DNA from: Synechococcus sp. JA-2-3B'a(2-13)
GTDB taxonomy: Bacteria; Cyanobacteriota; Cyanobacteriia; Thermostichales; Thermostichaceae
DNA: 64,000 bases
Direction of reading: 5' to 3'
Assembly (NCBI RefSeq): GCF_000013225.1
Contig: NC_007776.1
Location: forward strand, 2,548,501 to 2,612,500
Position 1 is the stretch's first letter; each line of letters begins with the position of its first letter. Position numbers and translations under genes: made by a program. Shown here piece by piece: positions 10,882 through 19,625 of the stretch. The notes under the pieces are model-generated. The model was not told the origin of the DNA. It did no database searches and saw nothing but the letters and a program-made list of their open reading frames with translations.

Positions 10882-11730
10882 ATGCTAAGAAAGGGAAGGG
10901 GCAGATGGGGTGGGCAAAAGGTGGTCAAGGCAGAGTGGATTGAACTGGCCCAGGCCCTGGCCGATGCTGCCGGAGCGGTGATTCGCCCCCTGTTTCGCGG
11001 AGAACTGCAAGCCGAATACAAAGAGGCCCGCTCCCCAATTGTGACGGTGGCCGACCGGGAGGCAGAGCGGGCCATGCGAGCTTTGCTGATGGCCCAAGTG
11101 CCAGAACACAGCATCCTTGGCGAAGAGTTTGGTTTTCACCAGACGGGATCCCTCTACACTTGGGTTCTGGATCCCTTGGATGGCACCATCGCCTTTTCCA
11201 CCGGCAAGCCCACCTTTGCCACTTTGATTGCCCTCTTGGAAGAAGACCGCCCCATTTTGGGCATCATCGATCAGCCGGTGTTGCGCGAACGCTGGCTGGG
11301 GGTACGGGGACAGCCCACTCAATGGATAACCCCCTCCCACCGGCAAGCCGTCCGAGCCAAGGCCAATACCGACCTCAGCCGCGCCTACTTGAGCTGTACC
11401 ACCCCTGATTTGTTCACCCAACCCGACCAACAACGGTGCTTCCAGGGGCTCAGCCAAGCAGTTCACATTACCTCCTATGGGGGCGATGGCTACCAGTACG
11501 GCCTGCTGGCCAGCGGCTGTGTGGATCTGGTGATGGAGTGTGGCCTTGCCCTCTACGATTTTGCTGCCCTTGTGCCGGTGATTGAGGGATCCGGTGGCGT
11601 GATTACCGATTGGCGAGGGGATCCCTTAACCCGCACCTCCACGGGAGAAGTGTTGGCGGCAGCCAACCCCAGCTTGCATCGACAGGCCCTGGCCGCGATT
11701 CAAAAAAGCGGGATCTACCCAGCGAAATAA
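10882..11730 (+). CDS. hisN: Histidinol-phosphatase, inositol-monophosphatase family
   Basis: The 282-residue protein has the metal-binding motifs of the FIG/IMPase superfamily: GEEFG (near 73), WVLDPLDGTIAF (near 94) and the late YDFAALVPVIEGSGG. The segment GGDGYQYGLLASGCVDLVME is typical of the HisN-type histidinol-phosphatases, which remove the phosphate from L-histidinol phosphate in the penultimate part of histidine synthesis. Inositol or 3'-phosphoadenosine phosphatase activity cannot be excluded from sequence. ATG 10882 follows GAGGAAA at a suitable distance. The 3' end overlaps that of the convergent thioredoxin-like gene by 16 bp. Confidence 0.85.
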   Translation: MLRKGRGRWGGQKVVKAEWIELAQALADAAGAVIRPLFRGELQAEYKEARSPIVTVADREAERAMRALLMAQVPEHSILGEEFGFHQTGSLYTWVLDPLDGTIAFSTGKPTFATLIALLEEDRPILGIIDQPVLRERWLGVRGQPTQWITPSHRQAVRAKANTDLSRAYLSCTTPDLFTQPDQQRCFQGLSQAVHITSYGGDGYQYGLLASGCVDLVMECGLALYDFAALVPVIEGSGGVITDWRGDPLTRTSTGEVLAAANPSLHRQALAAIQKSGIYPAK

Positions 11731-12302
11731 GCAGGCTCATTGCCAGGTTTCCACTTGATGTTGCAGCCCAGGCTGGGCTTTTGGTCGGGATCGATGGGCT
11801 TGCCGGCCAGAAGGTTATCCAGCGCCGCCCGCAAATCTTTGCCCGTCACCGGCACATCGGTCAGGCTGGGACGGCTGTCGTCCAGTTGACCCCGATAGAC
11901 CAACTTGCGATCCGCGTCGAACAAGAAAAAGTCGGGGGTGCAGGCGGCGGTGAAGGCTTTGGCCACCTCTTGGGTTTCGTCGTAGCAGAAGGGGAAGGTA
12001 AAGCCCAAGGTCTCGGCCATCTTCTTCAAGTTCTCTGGGCTGTCATCCGGGTATTTCTCCACATCGTTGGCGCTGATGGCTACAATGCCAACGCCGCGAT
12101 CCTTGTAATCTCTGCCAAGGCGGGCCAGCTCCTCTTGCACGTGCTTCACATAGGGACAGTGCTGGCAGATGAACATCACCAGCAGGGCCGGCTTGTCGGC
12201 AAAGGTGGAGAGGGAGATGGTTTGGCCGCTCACCACATCCGGCAGGCTGAAGTCAGGGGCTGGGGTGCCCAAAGGCAGCATGGTTGAGGGGGTACGGGCC
12301 AT
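11715..12302 (-). CDS. Thioredoxin-fold (AhpC/TSA-Redoxin type) protein
   Basis: The 195-residue protein begins MARTPSTMLPLGTPAPDFSL and carries the thioredoxin-fold motif FICQHCPYVKHVQEEL near residue 45, in which CxxC-like cysteines lie in the order C-Q-H-C. This belongs to the 'thioredoxin family protein' group related to AhpC/Redoxin and common in cyanobacteria; a disulfide reductase or peroxidase role is likely but unproven. I chose ATG 12302 because GGAGG lies six bases upstream, which an in-frame ATG at 12335 lacks. The 272-bp repeat begins 48 bp upstream and may have displaced the native promoter. Confidence 0.85.
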   Translation of the reverse strand: MARTPSTMLPLGTPAPDFSLPDVVSGQTISLSTFADKPALLVMFICQHCPYVKHVQEELARLGRDYKDRGVGIVAISANDVEKYPDDSPENLKKMAETLGFTFPFCYDETQEVAKAFTAACTPDFFLFDADRKLVYRGQLDDSRPSLTDVPVTGKDLRAALDNLLAGKPIDPDQKPSLGCNIKWKPGNEPAYFAG

Positions 12303-12349
12303 AACAAACCTCCGGCGTAAGGTTTCCTCAATCATTGTGGATCATCCTG

Positions 12350-12621
12350 CTGATACATTCACGCTGAACTCTCCTGAACATGGTTCAGGAAAGAAGCGAT
12401 CGCATCCTGCCTATCTCTGAGCAGGAAGGCGGTATCCCGCAAAGCCCTGAGGAATACCCCCCGAGCGCTTTCCCCCTTCACTTCCCGGCAACCGTTGCGG
12501 TGGACTCAAGGATCAGGGGGAAACTTGGTCTACTATATCCCTCTCAATGACTTTTGCCAAACCGCCTAAAGCTCAGTAAATTCAGCAAAGTTCAGGGTTT
12601 TGGGGGTTAGAGGCATGCTCC
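12350..12621 (+). repeat. 272-bp MITE-like repeat, copy 1
   Basis: This segment recurs at 53426-53697 with the same length and one difference (CTCTCC here, CTCCCC there). The ends carry imperfect inverted repeats of about 19 bp: GCTGAACTCTCCTGAACAT on the left and CCTGAACTTTGCTGAATTT read inward from the right. It has no coding frame of note. It contains one canonical HIP1 octamer (GCGATCGC), which is rare in this window. No target duplication is evident. Confidence 0.85.
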
Positions 12622-12744
12622 CACAGGAGCCGTCGCAAGGGGATCTTGCCGGCAAACGGGAGCGCCGGAAGGGATCCCAAGCAGGCCGGGGACAGCTTTT
12701 ACAATTGGATAAGGTTGGCAACAAGATTGTTGGGGAGCTGAGCC

Positions 12745-13557
12745 TTGAGCACCGCCGTCTTACCTGCTGCTCCTTTGGTGGATACTCACGTCCACCTCAA
12801 CTACCCCGATTTTGCCGCGGATCTGCCCCAAGTGGCCGAGCGCTGGCGTCAGACGGGGATCCGGCGTTTGGTGCATTCTTGTGTAACACCGGCAGAATTC
12901 CCCCAGTTGCAGGCCATTGCCGACCAGTATCCGGAAGTATTTTTGTCGGTGGGGCTGCACCCTTTGGAGGCGGGCCAGTGGCAGCCCGATTTGGCCGAAA
13001 AGATCGCCCACCTGGCCGCCAGCGACGAGCGAGTGGTGGCTATCGGGGAGACGGGCCTGGATTTCTACAAGTCCAACCCGGCGGATATCGAGCGGCAAAA
13101 AGAATCCTTCTGGGCCCAGATTGCCATTGCCCAAGCGCAGGATCTGGCGTTGATCGTCCATTGCCGCGAGGCGGCAGCAGCCACCTACGCCATCCTCAAG
13201 GAGGCCATGGCCACGGGGGGGCCAGTGCGGGCGGTGATGCATTGCTGGAGCGGATCCCCGGTGGAAACCCGGCAGTTTGTGGAGCTGGGCTGCTACATCA
13301 GCTTCAGCGGCATTGTTACTTTCAAGAACGCCGAGACTGTCCGCCGGTCGGCCTTGGAGGTGCCCCTATCCCAGCTTTTGGTGGAAACCGATTGCCCTTT
13401 TCTGGCTCCCACCCCCTTCCGCGGCAAACGCAATGAGCCGGCCTATGTGCAGCGGGTGGCCCAAACCTTGGCGGAGCTGTTGGGAATCCCGCCGGAAAAA
13501 CTGGCAGAAGAAACCAGCCAGAACGCTGCTCGCCTGTTTCGGTTGCCTCTCCCCTAG
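12745..13557 (+). CDS. tatD: TatD-family metal-dependent deoxyribonuclease
   Basis: The 270-residue TIM-barrel hydrolase has the metal ligands of the TatD family: THVHLNYPDF (near 14), IGETGLDFY (near 93), VHCREA (near 130), MHCWSGS (near 156) and VETDCPFLAP (near 210). TatD proteins are 3'-5' exonucleases acting on DNA or RNA and help clear damaged or oxidised nucleic acid. The likely start is TTG 12745, seven bases after GGGGAG; no in-frame ATG lies near the expected N-terminus. In many cyanobacteria tatD precedes rpoB, but not here. Confidence 0.93.
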   Translation: MSTAVLPAAPLVDTHVHLNYPDFAADLPQVAERWRQTGIRRLVHSCVTPAEFPQLQAIADQYPEVFLSVGLHPLEAGQWQPDLAEKIAHLAASDERVVAIGETGLDFYKSNPADIERQKESFWAQIAIAQAQDLALIVHCREAAAATYAILKEAMATGGPVRAVMHCWSGSPVETRQFVELGCYISFSGIVTFKNAETVRRSALEVPLSQLLVETDCPFLAPTPFRGKRNEPAYVQRVAQTLAELLGIPPEKLAEETSQNAARLFRLPLP

Positions 13558-13772
13558 CTCTGCTTTCCGAGGGCGCGGGTGAGCCGTAGGCCATTCCCGG
13601 CTCCAGATCTCAGGCGATTCCAACCCGGGAAACCCTGAGTTACCGTTTTTAACTTTTTCTTTAACTTTTCTTTTGAACTCCGACTGCTCTTCTCAAGGGC
13701 ATCCTATGCTGGAAAAAAGGGATGTATTTTTAGGTACTTTCCGCTAATTCCAGGGGCTAGGGGCTTGCAACT

Positions 13773-16277
13773 ATGGATACTGAAACGTGGGCTGCCGCAG
13801 CTCGACCCAGCCGAGATGCCCTCATCAACCGCATCACCCACCAGATTCGGCAATCCCTGGAGCTGGATCAGATCCTGAGGGCGACGGTGGAGGAGGTGCG
13901 CGCCTTTTTGGGTACGGATCGGGTGAAGGTGTACCGCTTCGACCCGGAAGGGCATGGGACGGTGGTGGCGGAAGCACGAGGCGGGGAGCGGCTGCCCTCG
14001 CTCTTGGGGCTGACTTTTCCGGCAGGGGACATTCCCGAGGAGGCGCGGCGGTTGTTTCGCCTAGCTCAGGTGCGGGTGATTGTGGATGTAGAGGCGCAGA
14101 GCCGTTCCATCAGCCAGCCGGAGTCTTGGGGGTTGTCTGCTAGGGTTCCTCTGGGCGAGCCGCTGCAGCGGCCCGTGGATCCCTGCCATGTTCACTATTT
14201 GAAATCCATGGGGGTGGCCTCTTCCTTGGTGGTTCCCCTGATGCATCACCAGGAGCTATGGGGGCTGTTGGTCTCCCATCATGCTGAGCCTCGTCCCTAC
14301 TCCCAAGAAGAGCTGCAGGTGGTGCAGTTGCTGGCGGATCAAGTTTCCATTGCCATTGCTCAGGCGGAATTGCTGGAGCAAGCGCGGCAAAAGGCGCAGC
14401 AGGAACGCCTAATCAACCAAATTGCTGCCCTGGTTTATTCGCCCCTACACCCGGAGACGACCTTGACCACGGTGCTGGAGCAGCTTGCTGCCGGTTTGCA
14501 GGGGATCGGGGCACGGCTGCGGATCCACTTTATGGGCGCAGACACCCTCTGTTGTCATGGCGTGCAACCCCCGGCCAGCTACGACACCTGGCTACAGGAG
14601 CAGCTCGGAAGGGCCGGAGGAGCGGGGGGCTGGGTCAAGATGTGGTCGCTCTCCCACTTGGAGAAATGGCCGGAGCTGCAAGAGCAGATGAAGCAGACAC
14701 CCATTCGTGGCCTGCTGGTGGCCCAGCTCGCCTGGAATGACCAGCCGGTGGGCTGGCTGAGCGTGTTTCGCGGGGCCGTTTACCAAGAAACCCACTGGGC
14801 GGGCTACCGTTGGTTTACCCAGGGGGATCCCAGACAAGAACTGCCTTTGATCTCTTTTGCTGCCTGGCGGGAGCTGAAAATTGACGAGCCTAAGGCTTGG
14901 TCAGCTGCAGAGCAAGAGCTGATGAGTCGGGTCGGGGTACATTTGGCCCTGTCCATTACGCAAAATCAGCTCTACCGGCAGTTGCAAACCCTCAACGCCC
15001 GTCTGGAGCAGGAGGTGCAGGAGCGGACGGCGGCCCTGCAGCGATCTCTGGCTATGGATGCCCTCTTGCAGCGGGTCACCGACCAGGTGCGCAGCAGTTT
15101 GGAGGAAGCCCAGATCCTGCGGGCAGTGGTGCAAGAATTGGCTCTGGGGTTGCCCATTCAAGGTTGCGATCTCTGTCTCTACGATTGGGCATCTGGCCAG
15201 GCGACGGTGCGCTATGAATACACCTCTGCTCTACCACCTGCCGGTGGGATCACCCTGACCTTGGCCGACTACCCCGATCTTTACCGGCACCTGCAAGGGG
15301 GTCAAGCGGTGCAATTCTGCCACTTGCCTGGGCAGGGCTGGATCCCCCGTCGGGAAGGGCTGACCCTGCTGGTGTGCCCGCTGCGGGATGACCAAGGGGT
15401 GCTGGGGGATCTCTGGCTGGCGAAGCCGGCAGCCAAGTGCTTTGATGAACTGGAGGTGCAGGTGGTGCAGCAGGTGGCGGATCACTGCGCCATTGCCATC
15501 CGCCAGGCCCGCCTCTACCAGGCTTCTGTGCAGCAAATTGGTGAGCTGGAGCGCCTCAACCGCCTCAAAGATGATTTTTTGAGCACCGTCTCCCACGAGC
15601 TGCGCACCCCCATCACCAACATGAGGATGGCCATCCAACTGCTGAAAACCGCCCGCGCCCCCCAAAAACGAGAGCAATATCTCAAGATCTTGGAGCAGGA
15701 GTGTGAGCGGGAGGCGGAATTGGTGAACGACCTGCTGGATCTGCAGCGGTTGGAGCAGGGATCCAAAACGCTCCATCTGGAAGAAGTGCCGCTGGCAACC
15801 TGGCTGCCCAGCGTGCTGGAGCCGTTTCTACAGCGGGCCCAGGTCAACCAGCAACGGTTGCAGTGGCAGATCGCGCCGAATGTGGGCAAGGTGCTCACCG
15901 ATCAAGGTGGCCTGGAGCGGGTGGTGCAGGAGCTGGTCAACAACGCCTGCAAGTATACTCCCCCAGGGTGCAGCATCTGGGTAACAGCGCAGCGGCCCGG
16001 CCCGCAGCAGGTGGAAATCCGGGTGATCAACGAGGGGGTGGAAATTTCCCCTGCCGAGCAGGAGCGCATCTTCGAGAAGTTCTACCGCATTCCCAGCGGG
16101 GATCCCTGGAAACGGGGCGGCACCGGCCTGGGCCTGGCTTTGGTCAAGCAGTGGATGCAGCGGTTGGGGGGCAGCGTCTCAGTGGAGAGCTCTCAAGGCA
16201 AAACCTGCTTTACCCTGGTGTTGCCGCAGGGATCCCTGCCTGTGCAGACCTCACCCCTAGCCCACAACTGTGCCTAG
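13773..16277 (+). CDS. PAS-less phytochrome histidine kinase, Cph1-type (SyA/SyB-Cph1-like)
   Basis: The 834-residue sensor starts directly with a bilin-binding GAF domain (about 15-200) and has no PAS domain. Cys138 in PVDPCHVHYL is the chromophore attachment residue, with Asp86 (PAGDIPEE), His139 and His169 around the pocket. These match what I recall of SyB-Cph1, whose GAF domain structure was solved. A PHY-like domain follows (about 210-405), then a coiled-coil linker, a further GAF-like domain (about 430-590), HisKA with FLSTVSHELRTP (near 607) and an HATPase with GTGLGLALVKQW. It should autophosphorylate under red/far-red control. No response regulator is adjacent. Its stop is followed within a few bases by the DUF309 gene. 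Confidence 0.94.
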   Translation: MDTETWAAAARPSRDALINRITHQIRQSLELDQILRATVEEVRAFLGTDRVKVYRFDPEGHGTVVAEARGGERLPSLLGLTFPAGDIPEEARRLFRLAQVRVIVDVEAQSRSISQPESWGLSARVPLGEPLQRPVDPCHVHYLKSMGVASSLVVPLMHHQELWGLLVSHHAEPRPYSQEELQVVQLLADQVSIAIAQAELLEQARQKAQQERLINQIAALVYSPLHPETTLTTVLEQLAAGLQGIGARLRIHFMGADTLCCHGVQPPASYDTWLQEQLGRAGGAGGWVKMWSLSHLEKWPELQEQMKQTPIRGLLVAQLAWNDQPVGWLSVFRGAVYQETHWAGYRWFTQGDPRQELPLISFAAWRELKIDEPKAWSAAEQELMSRVGVHLALSITQNQLYRQLQTLNARLEQEVQERTAALQRSLAMDALLQRVTDQVRSSLEEAQILRAVVQELALGLPIQGCDLCLYDWASGQATVRYEYTSALPPAGGITLTLADYPDLYRHLQGGQAVQFCHLPGQGWIPRREGLTLLVCPLRDDQGVLGDLWLAKPAAKCFDELEVQVVQQVADHCAIAIRQARLYQASVQQIGELERLNRLKDDFLSTVSHELRTPITNMRMAIQLLKTARAPQKREQYLKILEQECEREAELVNDLLDLQRLEQGSKTLHLEEVPLATWLPSVLEPFLQRAQVNQQRLQWQIAPNVGKVLTDQGGLERVVQELVNNACKYTPPGCSIWVTAQRPGPQQVEIRVINEGVEISPAEQERIFEKFYRIPSGDPWKRGGTGLGLALVKQWMQRLGGSVSVESSQGKTCFTLVLPQGSLPVQTSPLAHNCA

Positions 16278-16281
16278 CCAC

Positions 16282-16653
16282 ATGAGCAATGCCCACTCAG
16301 AAGCGTTGCGTTTGGCCGCCGAGCAGTTTAACCGGGGGGAATTTTACGCCTGCCACGACACCCTAGAGGCCCTGTGGATGGAGGCAGTGGATCCAGAGCG
16401 GCGCTTCTACCAGGGGCTTTTGCAAACCGCCGTGGCCTACTATCACCTGCAAAACGGCAACCGCCGCGGCTGCATGATCCTGTTGGGGGAGGCCAACCGC
16501 AAGCTGGCGGACTTTCTGCCCACCTACGCCGGATGGGATGTGCAAGCCCTGTGGCAGGCTAACCAGGGCATCCTGCGGCATCTTTCTCAACTGCAACCCC
16601 AGGATCCCCTGCCTTACCTGGCCATCCCCACCCTGAGTTGGGTTGAAGACTGA
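16282..16653 (+). CDS. DUF309-family protein
   Basis: The 123-residue all-helical protein matches the DUF309 pattern: FNRGEFYACHDTLEALWME near the N-terminus (split FNRGEFYACHDTLE / ALWME), then RRFYQGLLQTAVAYYHLQ and GCMILLGEANRKL. Function is unknown, though the His and Glu/Asp residues could form a metal or small-ligand site. ATG 16282 is used; a GTG four codons upstream would overlap the kinase stop. Close spacing suggests co-transcription with the phytochrome gene. Confidence 0.85.
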   Translation: MSNAHSEALRLAAEQFNRGEFYACHDTLEALWMEAVDPERRFYQGLLQTAVAYYHLQNGNRRGCMILLGEANRKLADFLPTYAGWDVQALWQANQGILRHLSQLQPQDPLPYLAIPTLSWVED

Positions 16654-16676
16654 CCTGAGCAGGCCCAACAGCGGCG

Positions 16677-16838
16677 CTAGCGCTTGGAGCGACGGGCTTT
16701 GCGCTCAACTTCGTTGCGTCGCCGCCGATCCCGCCAGTCGATGAAGGTAATGTAGCCAACGCCCAGGGTTACGGCTGTCAACAGCAAAAAGATGCTTCCG
16801 TAGGCGATGCGGGCGACCAAGGGAAGATCGGTTTCCAT
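16677..16838 (-). CDS. 53-residue single-span membrane protein, unknown
   Basis: ATG 16838 opens a short frame beginning METDLPLVARIAYGSIFLLL, one membrane helix, then a strongly basic tail (DWRDRRRRNEVERKARRSKR). The arrangement, a lumen-side N-terminus, one helix and a cytoplasmic basic tail, is like that of small photosynthetic-complex proteins. It lies 91 bp downstream of petN on the same strand and may be cotranscribed with it. No family is recognised. Confidence 0.6.
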   Translation of the reverse strand: METDLPLVARIAYGSIFLLLTAVTLGVGYITFIDWRDRRRRNEVERKARRSKR

Positions 16839-16929
16839 GGCTTGAGTGGGGGTAGCCCTGTCAATATCGGCGACAGGGACAACAAGATGGATGCAAGATG
16901 GATGTGAGGCTCAATCCAGGCATGACAAA

Positions 16930-17019
16930 TTACATGCCGTTGCGCCCCCAGACCACCAGGGCAATGGAAAGAACGAAGAAGATGGGGACGGCAATCCAGC
17001 CAAGGGTGATGATGTCCAT
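16930..17019 (-). CDS. petN: Cytochrome b6f complex subunit VIII
   Basis: The 29-residue product reads [15 protein letters not shown] and ends LVVWGRNGM, matching PetN in length, single helix and the conserved N-terminal MDIxTLGW and C-terminal VVWGRNG. PetN is a peripheral helix of the cytochrome b6f complex, needed for its stability in electron transfer between the photosystems. The promoter side faces the left end of TnpB copy B, about 90 bp away, so that insertion sits close to its regulatory DNA. Confidence 0.93.
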   Translation of the reverse strand: MDIITLGWIAVPIFFVLSIALVVWGRNGM

Positions 17020-17111
17020 AGGTCTAGCCCAGCTAAAGAGGGGTTATCTCGAGGTGATCCCATTTTACGAGAGGAGATCCCTTGTCAACGGACATCTACG
17101 AACACCTGTTT

Positions 17112-18388
17112 TCAGCTAGAAATCGCAGGAGCCCCGCACTGTACCCGTAGGGTCAGTGTCGGGAGGAATGCGGAAGTTATGATAGAACCATGACCCAAGT
17201 CCTGACCGTCTCCTGCAAGCTCAAGGTGTCCCAGTCGCAAGCCGCAAAGTTGGATGCGACAATGGATGCCTTTGTGCAGGCGTTGAACTGGGTCAACCAA
17301 AACACACCAGAAAAAGTAGTCAACGCAGTCAAACTCCAGTCCCTTTGCTATTACCAGATTCGCGCTCGGTTTGGCTTGTCCAGTAACTTGGCTCAGCAGG
17401 TCTGCAGACGGCTGGCCGGTGCCCGTAAAGTTGCCCGACAGAAAAACCGTCCGGTCAAAGCGTTCAAGAGAGGCTTTGCGACCTACGATGCCCGTATCTT
17501 TTCGTTTCGCGAGAAAGACTGGACGGTGTCGCTGACCACGGTGGAGGGTCGGGAGCGCTTTGAGCTGGCGATTGGCCGCTACCAGAGAGAACAGCTGGCA
17601 GGCTCCAATCCCAAATCTGCCACTCTGGTCAAGCGTAAAGACGGCTCCTACTCTATTCAAATCTGTGTGGAAGCGGAGCCATCCCCACCGCAACGCACGG
17701 GCAGAGTGCTGGGGGTGGATTTGGGAAGGACGGATATTGCTCATACATCGGAAGGAGATAACTGGAATGGACAGCAGTTGAACAAAGTCCGAGACCATCA
17801 CTCGCGGTTGAGGGCGGTACTTCAACGCAAAGCCAGTAAGGGCACCCGCAGTTCGCGGCGCAGATGCAGAGAACTGTTGCAACGGCTGTCTGGCAAGGAG
17901 AGGCGCTTTCAGGCGTGGGTCAATCATCGCATCTCCAAAGCTATTGTCTCTAGGGCAAAGACCACAAACAGCGCTATCGCCCTGGAAGACCTGACAGGGA
18001 TCCGGGAAAGGGTCAATCAACAGCCACGCAGCAAAGCTGAGCGGCGCAGAACCAATAACTGGGCGTTCTACCAGCTTAGGATGTTTGTGGTCTACAAGGC
18101 TGCCATCGCCGGAGTACCTGTAGTACTGGTTCCGCCTGCCTACACGTCGCAGACCTGCCACCGGTGTTTGCACATTCATCCCGACCCTGCGCAATCCTAT
18201 CGCAGTGGGAAGCAGTTCAAGTGTGGGCACTGTGGATGGGAAGGGGATGCGGACTGGAATGGGGCCAACATGATTGCCAAACTTGGGGCTGCCGTAAACC
18301 AGCCTAGAGGTCCGTGGTTGGCTTGCCAACTGCAGGGCTACCGAAAGCCCGCCCTGTACTGCGAAGTAGTCAGGGTCGGGTAGTTTAC
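17112..18388 (+). mobile_element. IS200/IS605-group element carrying tnpB only (copy B)
   Basis: The left end has TCAGCT, then CGCAGGAGCCCCGCAC and the ACCC-GTA-GGGT foldback. The right end finishes in CGGGTAGTTTAC at 18388, as in copy A. It is inserted between petN and a small membrane protein gene. By analogy with other TnpB systems, the bases just outside the right end (from 18389, TCAAGCTGGC...) would be the guide portion of a transcript that runs off the element. Confidence 0.82.
17190..18383 (+). CDS. tnpB: TnpB, RNA-guided nuclease of an IS200/IS605 element (copy B)
   Basis: The 397-residue protein is the same length as copy A and closely similar along its whole length. RuvC acidic residues are in GVDLGRTD, ALEDLTGI and DADWNGAN, with the zinc ribbon CHRC ... 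CGHC. Differences cluster in the variable loops and the last 25 residues, where the frame reads through the right end. It appears intact. The start MTQVLTVSCKLKVSQ follows the left-end foldback directly. Confidence 0.93.
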   Translation: MTQVLTVSCKLKVSQSQAAKLDATMDAFVQALNWVNQNTPEKVVNAVKLQSLCYYQIRARFGLSSNLAQQVCRRLAGARKVARQKNRPVKAFKRGFATYDARIFSFREKDWTVSLTTVEGRERFELAIGRYQREQLAGSNPKSATLVKRKDGSYSIQICVEAEPSPPQRTGRVLGVDLGRTDIAHTSEGDNWNGQQLNKVRDHHSRLRAVLQRKASKGTRSSRRRCRELLQRLSGKERRFQAWVNHRISKAIVSRAKTTNSAIALEDLTGIRERVNQQPRSKAERRRTNNWAFYQLRMFVVYKAAIAGVPVVLVPPAYTSQTCHRCLHIHPDPAQSYRSGKQFKCGHCGWEGDADWNGANMIAKLGAAVNQPRGPWLACQLQGYRKPALYCEVVRVG

Positions 18389-18448
18389 TTCAAGCTGGCT
18401 ACAGTGGAGTTAAATCTGAAACGTCTGAGCCAAACGAGGTGGGATCCG

Positions 18449-18694
18449 ATGGTACTGGACACATTGCCGCTGGTTGCCGCTGTAGCCATCGCCATTTTTA
18501 TGCTGGTTTTTTGGGTGCGGGTGGTTCGAGAGGCCATCTGGACAACGGTGGGGATTGTAATCATCTTGGCCGTGTTGTACGTGGTCTTTAGAATTGGCCC
18601 GCGGCAGGTGCTGCAGGAGTTGCGGGATCCCTTTGCCCTTCTAGAACAGGTTTGGCAGGTGATCGTCGGTTGGTTCCAGGCCCTTCTCCCCTAG
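18449..18694 (+). CDS. Small two-span membrane protein, unknown
   Basis: The 81-residue product from ATG 18449 has two adjacent membrane helices (LPLVAAVAIAIFMLVFWV and the stretch ending IILAVLYVVF) and an amphipathic C-terminal part (QELRDPFALLEQVWQVIVGW). GAGGTGGG lies upstream of the ATG. A longer frame running back into TnpB copy B is not plausible. The family is not recognised. Confidence 0.6.
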   Translation: MVLDTLPLVAAVAIAIFMLVFWVRVVREAIWTTVGIVIILAVLYVVFRIGPRQVLQELRDPFALLEQVWQVIVGWFQALLP

Positions 18695-18752
18695 AGTTCG
18701 TTATCTGCTATACAGTTCCCTGATACAATAGAAAACACAGGGGGGCAGCCTA

Positions 18753-19433
18753 TTGGAACTGCTGGCGAATGGTTTGTCCAGTCAAAAATCGATTCCCTCT
18801 CCGGTTTCCGCACTGCCCTACAGCGCCTACGCGACTGAAGTTCTCGCCATGCCTTCTGACCCTGAATGGGATCCCCAAGACCCCACCCCAGAAGATGGGA
18901 TCCCCATTCCTGCTGGCGTCAGCGGGACGGAGTCCTCAGACATCCAGGTGGAGGTGGAGGATTTGGGGGAGCGCCGCTGCCAAGTGCGAGGTCGCGTCCT
19001 GATTCCGGTGGAGCGGCAGCAGGTCTGGCAGGTTTTGACCGACTACGACCATCTGGCGGAGTTTATTCCCAACTTGGTGGAAAGTCGCGTCATTGGCCGT
19101 GAGAATGGCCGCACACTGGTACGTCAAGTGGGATCCCAAAAGGTTTTATTTGCCCAATTTTCTGCTGCGGTGGTGCTGGCTATCGAGGAGATCTTTCCTC
19201 AGCAGCTTCGCTTCCAAAAAACACAAGGGGATTTTCTTATCTTCGAGGGGTTTTGGGATCTGGCCGATTGGTCGGCCCATCAAACCTTGCTCACCTACCA
19301 CCTGCAGGTCAAGCCTCCCCGCAGAATGCCTGTCGGTCTGGTGGAGCGCCGCATTTGCCAAGATTTGGCCCTGAACTTACAAGCCATTCGGGAGCACTGC
19401 CTGAGTTTGTCGGATCATTCCAAGCCCGTTTGA
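18753..19433 (+). CDS. SRPBCC-fold (START/cyclase-like) protein
   Basis: The 226-residue product has an acidic, Pro-rich N-terminal third followed by an SRPBCC domain (about 65-215). Typical elements are VPVERQQVWQVLTDYDHLAEFIPN-like (VERQQVWQVLTDYDHL), a beta strand ending VGSQKVLF and a late LLTYHLQVKPPRRMPVGLVE. Such cyanobacterial proteins bind hydrophobic ligands, but none has a firm function here. The start is TTG 18753 or ATG 18849. A 24-bp dispersed repeat (18913-18936) lies in frame in the linker and encodes roughly VSGTESS. It converges with a kinase gene. Confidence 0.75.
   Translation: MELLANGLSSQKSIPSPVSALPYSAYATEVLAMPSDPEWDPQDPTPEDGIPIPAGVSGTESSDIQVEVEDLGERRCQVRGRVLIPVERQQVWQVLTDYDHLAEFIPNLVESRVIGRENGRTLVRQVGSQKVLFAQFSAAVVLAIEEIFPQQLRFQKTQGDFLIFEGFWDLADWSAHQTLLTYHLQVKPPRRMPVGLVERRICQDLALNLQAIREHCLSLSDHSKPV
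18913..18936 (+). repeat. 24-bp dispersed repeat unit inside a coding region
   Basis: The unit reads CTGGCGTCAGCG, then GGAC-GGA-GTCC-T. It lies in frame in the disordered linker of the SRPBCC protein, where eight extra residues are likely harmless. Confidence 0.75.
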
Positions 19434-19462
19434 GGCGCGCCCAATAGGTACCTCGTTCCCCA

Positions 19463-19486
19463 AGCGCTCCGCGCCGCTGACGCGAC
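19463..19486 (-). repeat. 24-bp dispersed repeat unit, GCGC-stem type
   Basis: On the minus strand it reads GTCGCGTCAGCG, then GCGC-GGA-GCGC-T. It lies between two convergent genes, followed by an inverted repeat (CAGCCCTTCT ... AGAAGAGGGGGGCTG) that could end transcription from both sides. Confidence 0.75.
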
Positions 19487-19625
19487 CACTCTCAGCCCTT
19501 CTGCCAAAGAAGAGGGGGGCTGGGGAACAGCTTTATTGCCATTTGTGGGATTTGATATTCGAGCTGGAATTTGCCAGGTGGATCCCAGAGGCAAAGTGGG
19601 CCGGTGGTCCTTCACCTTTCGAGTC

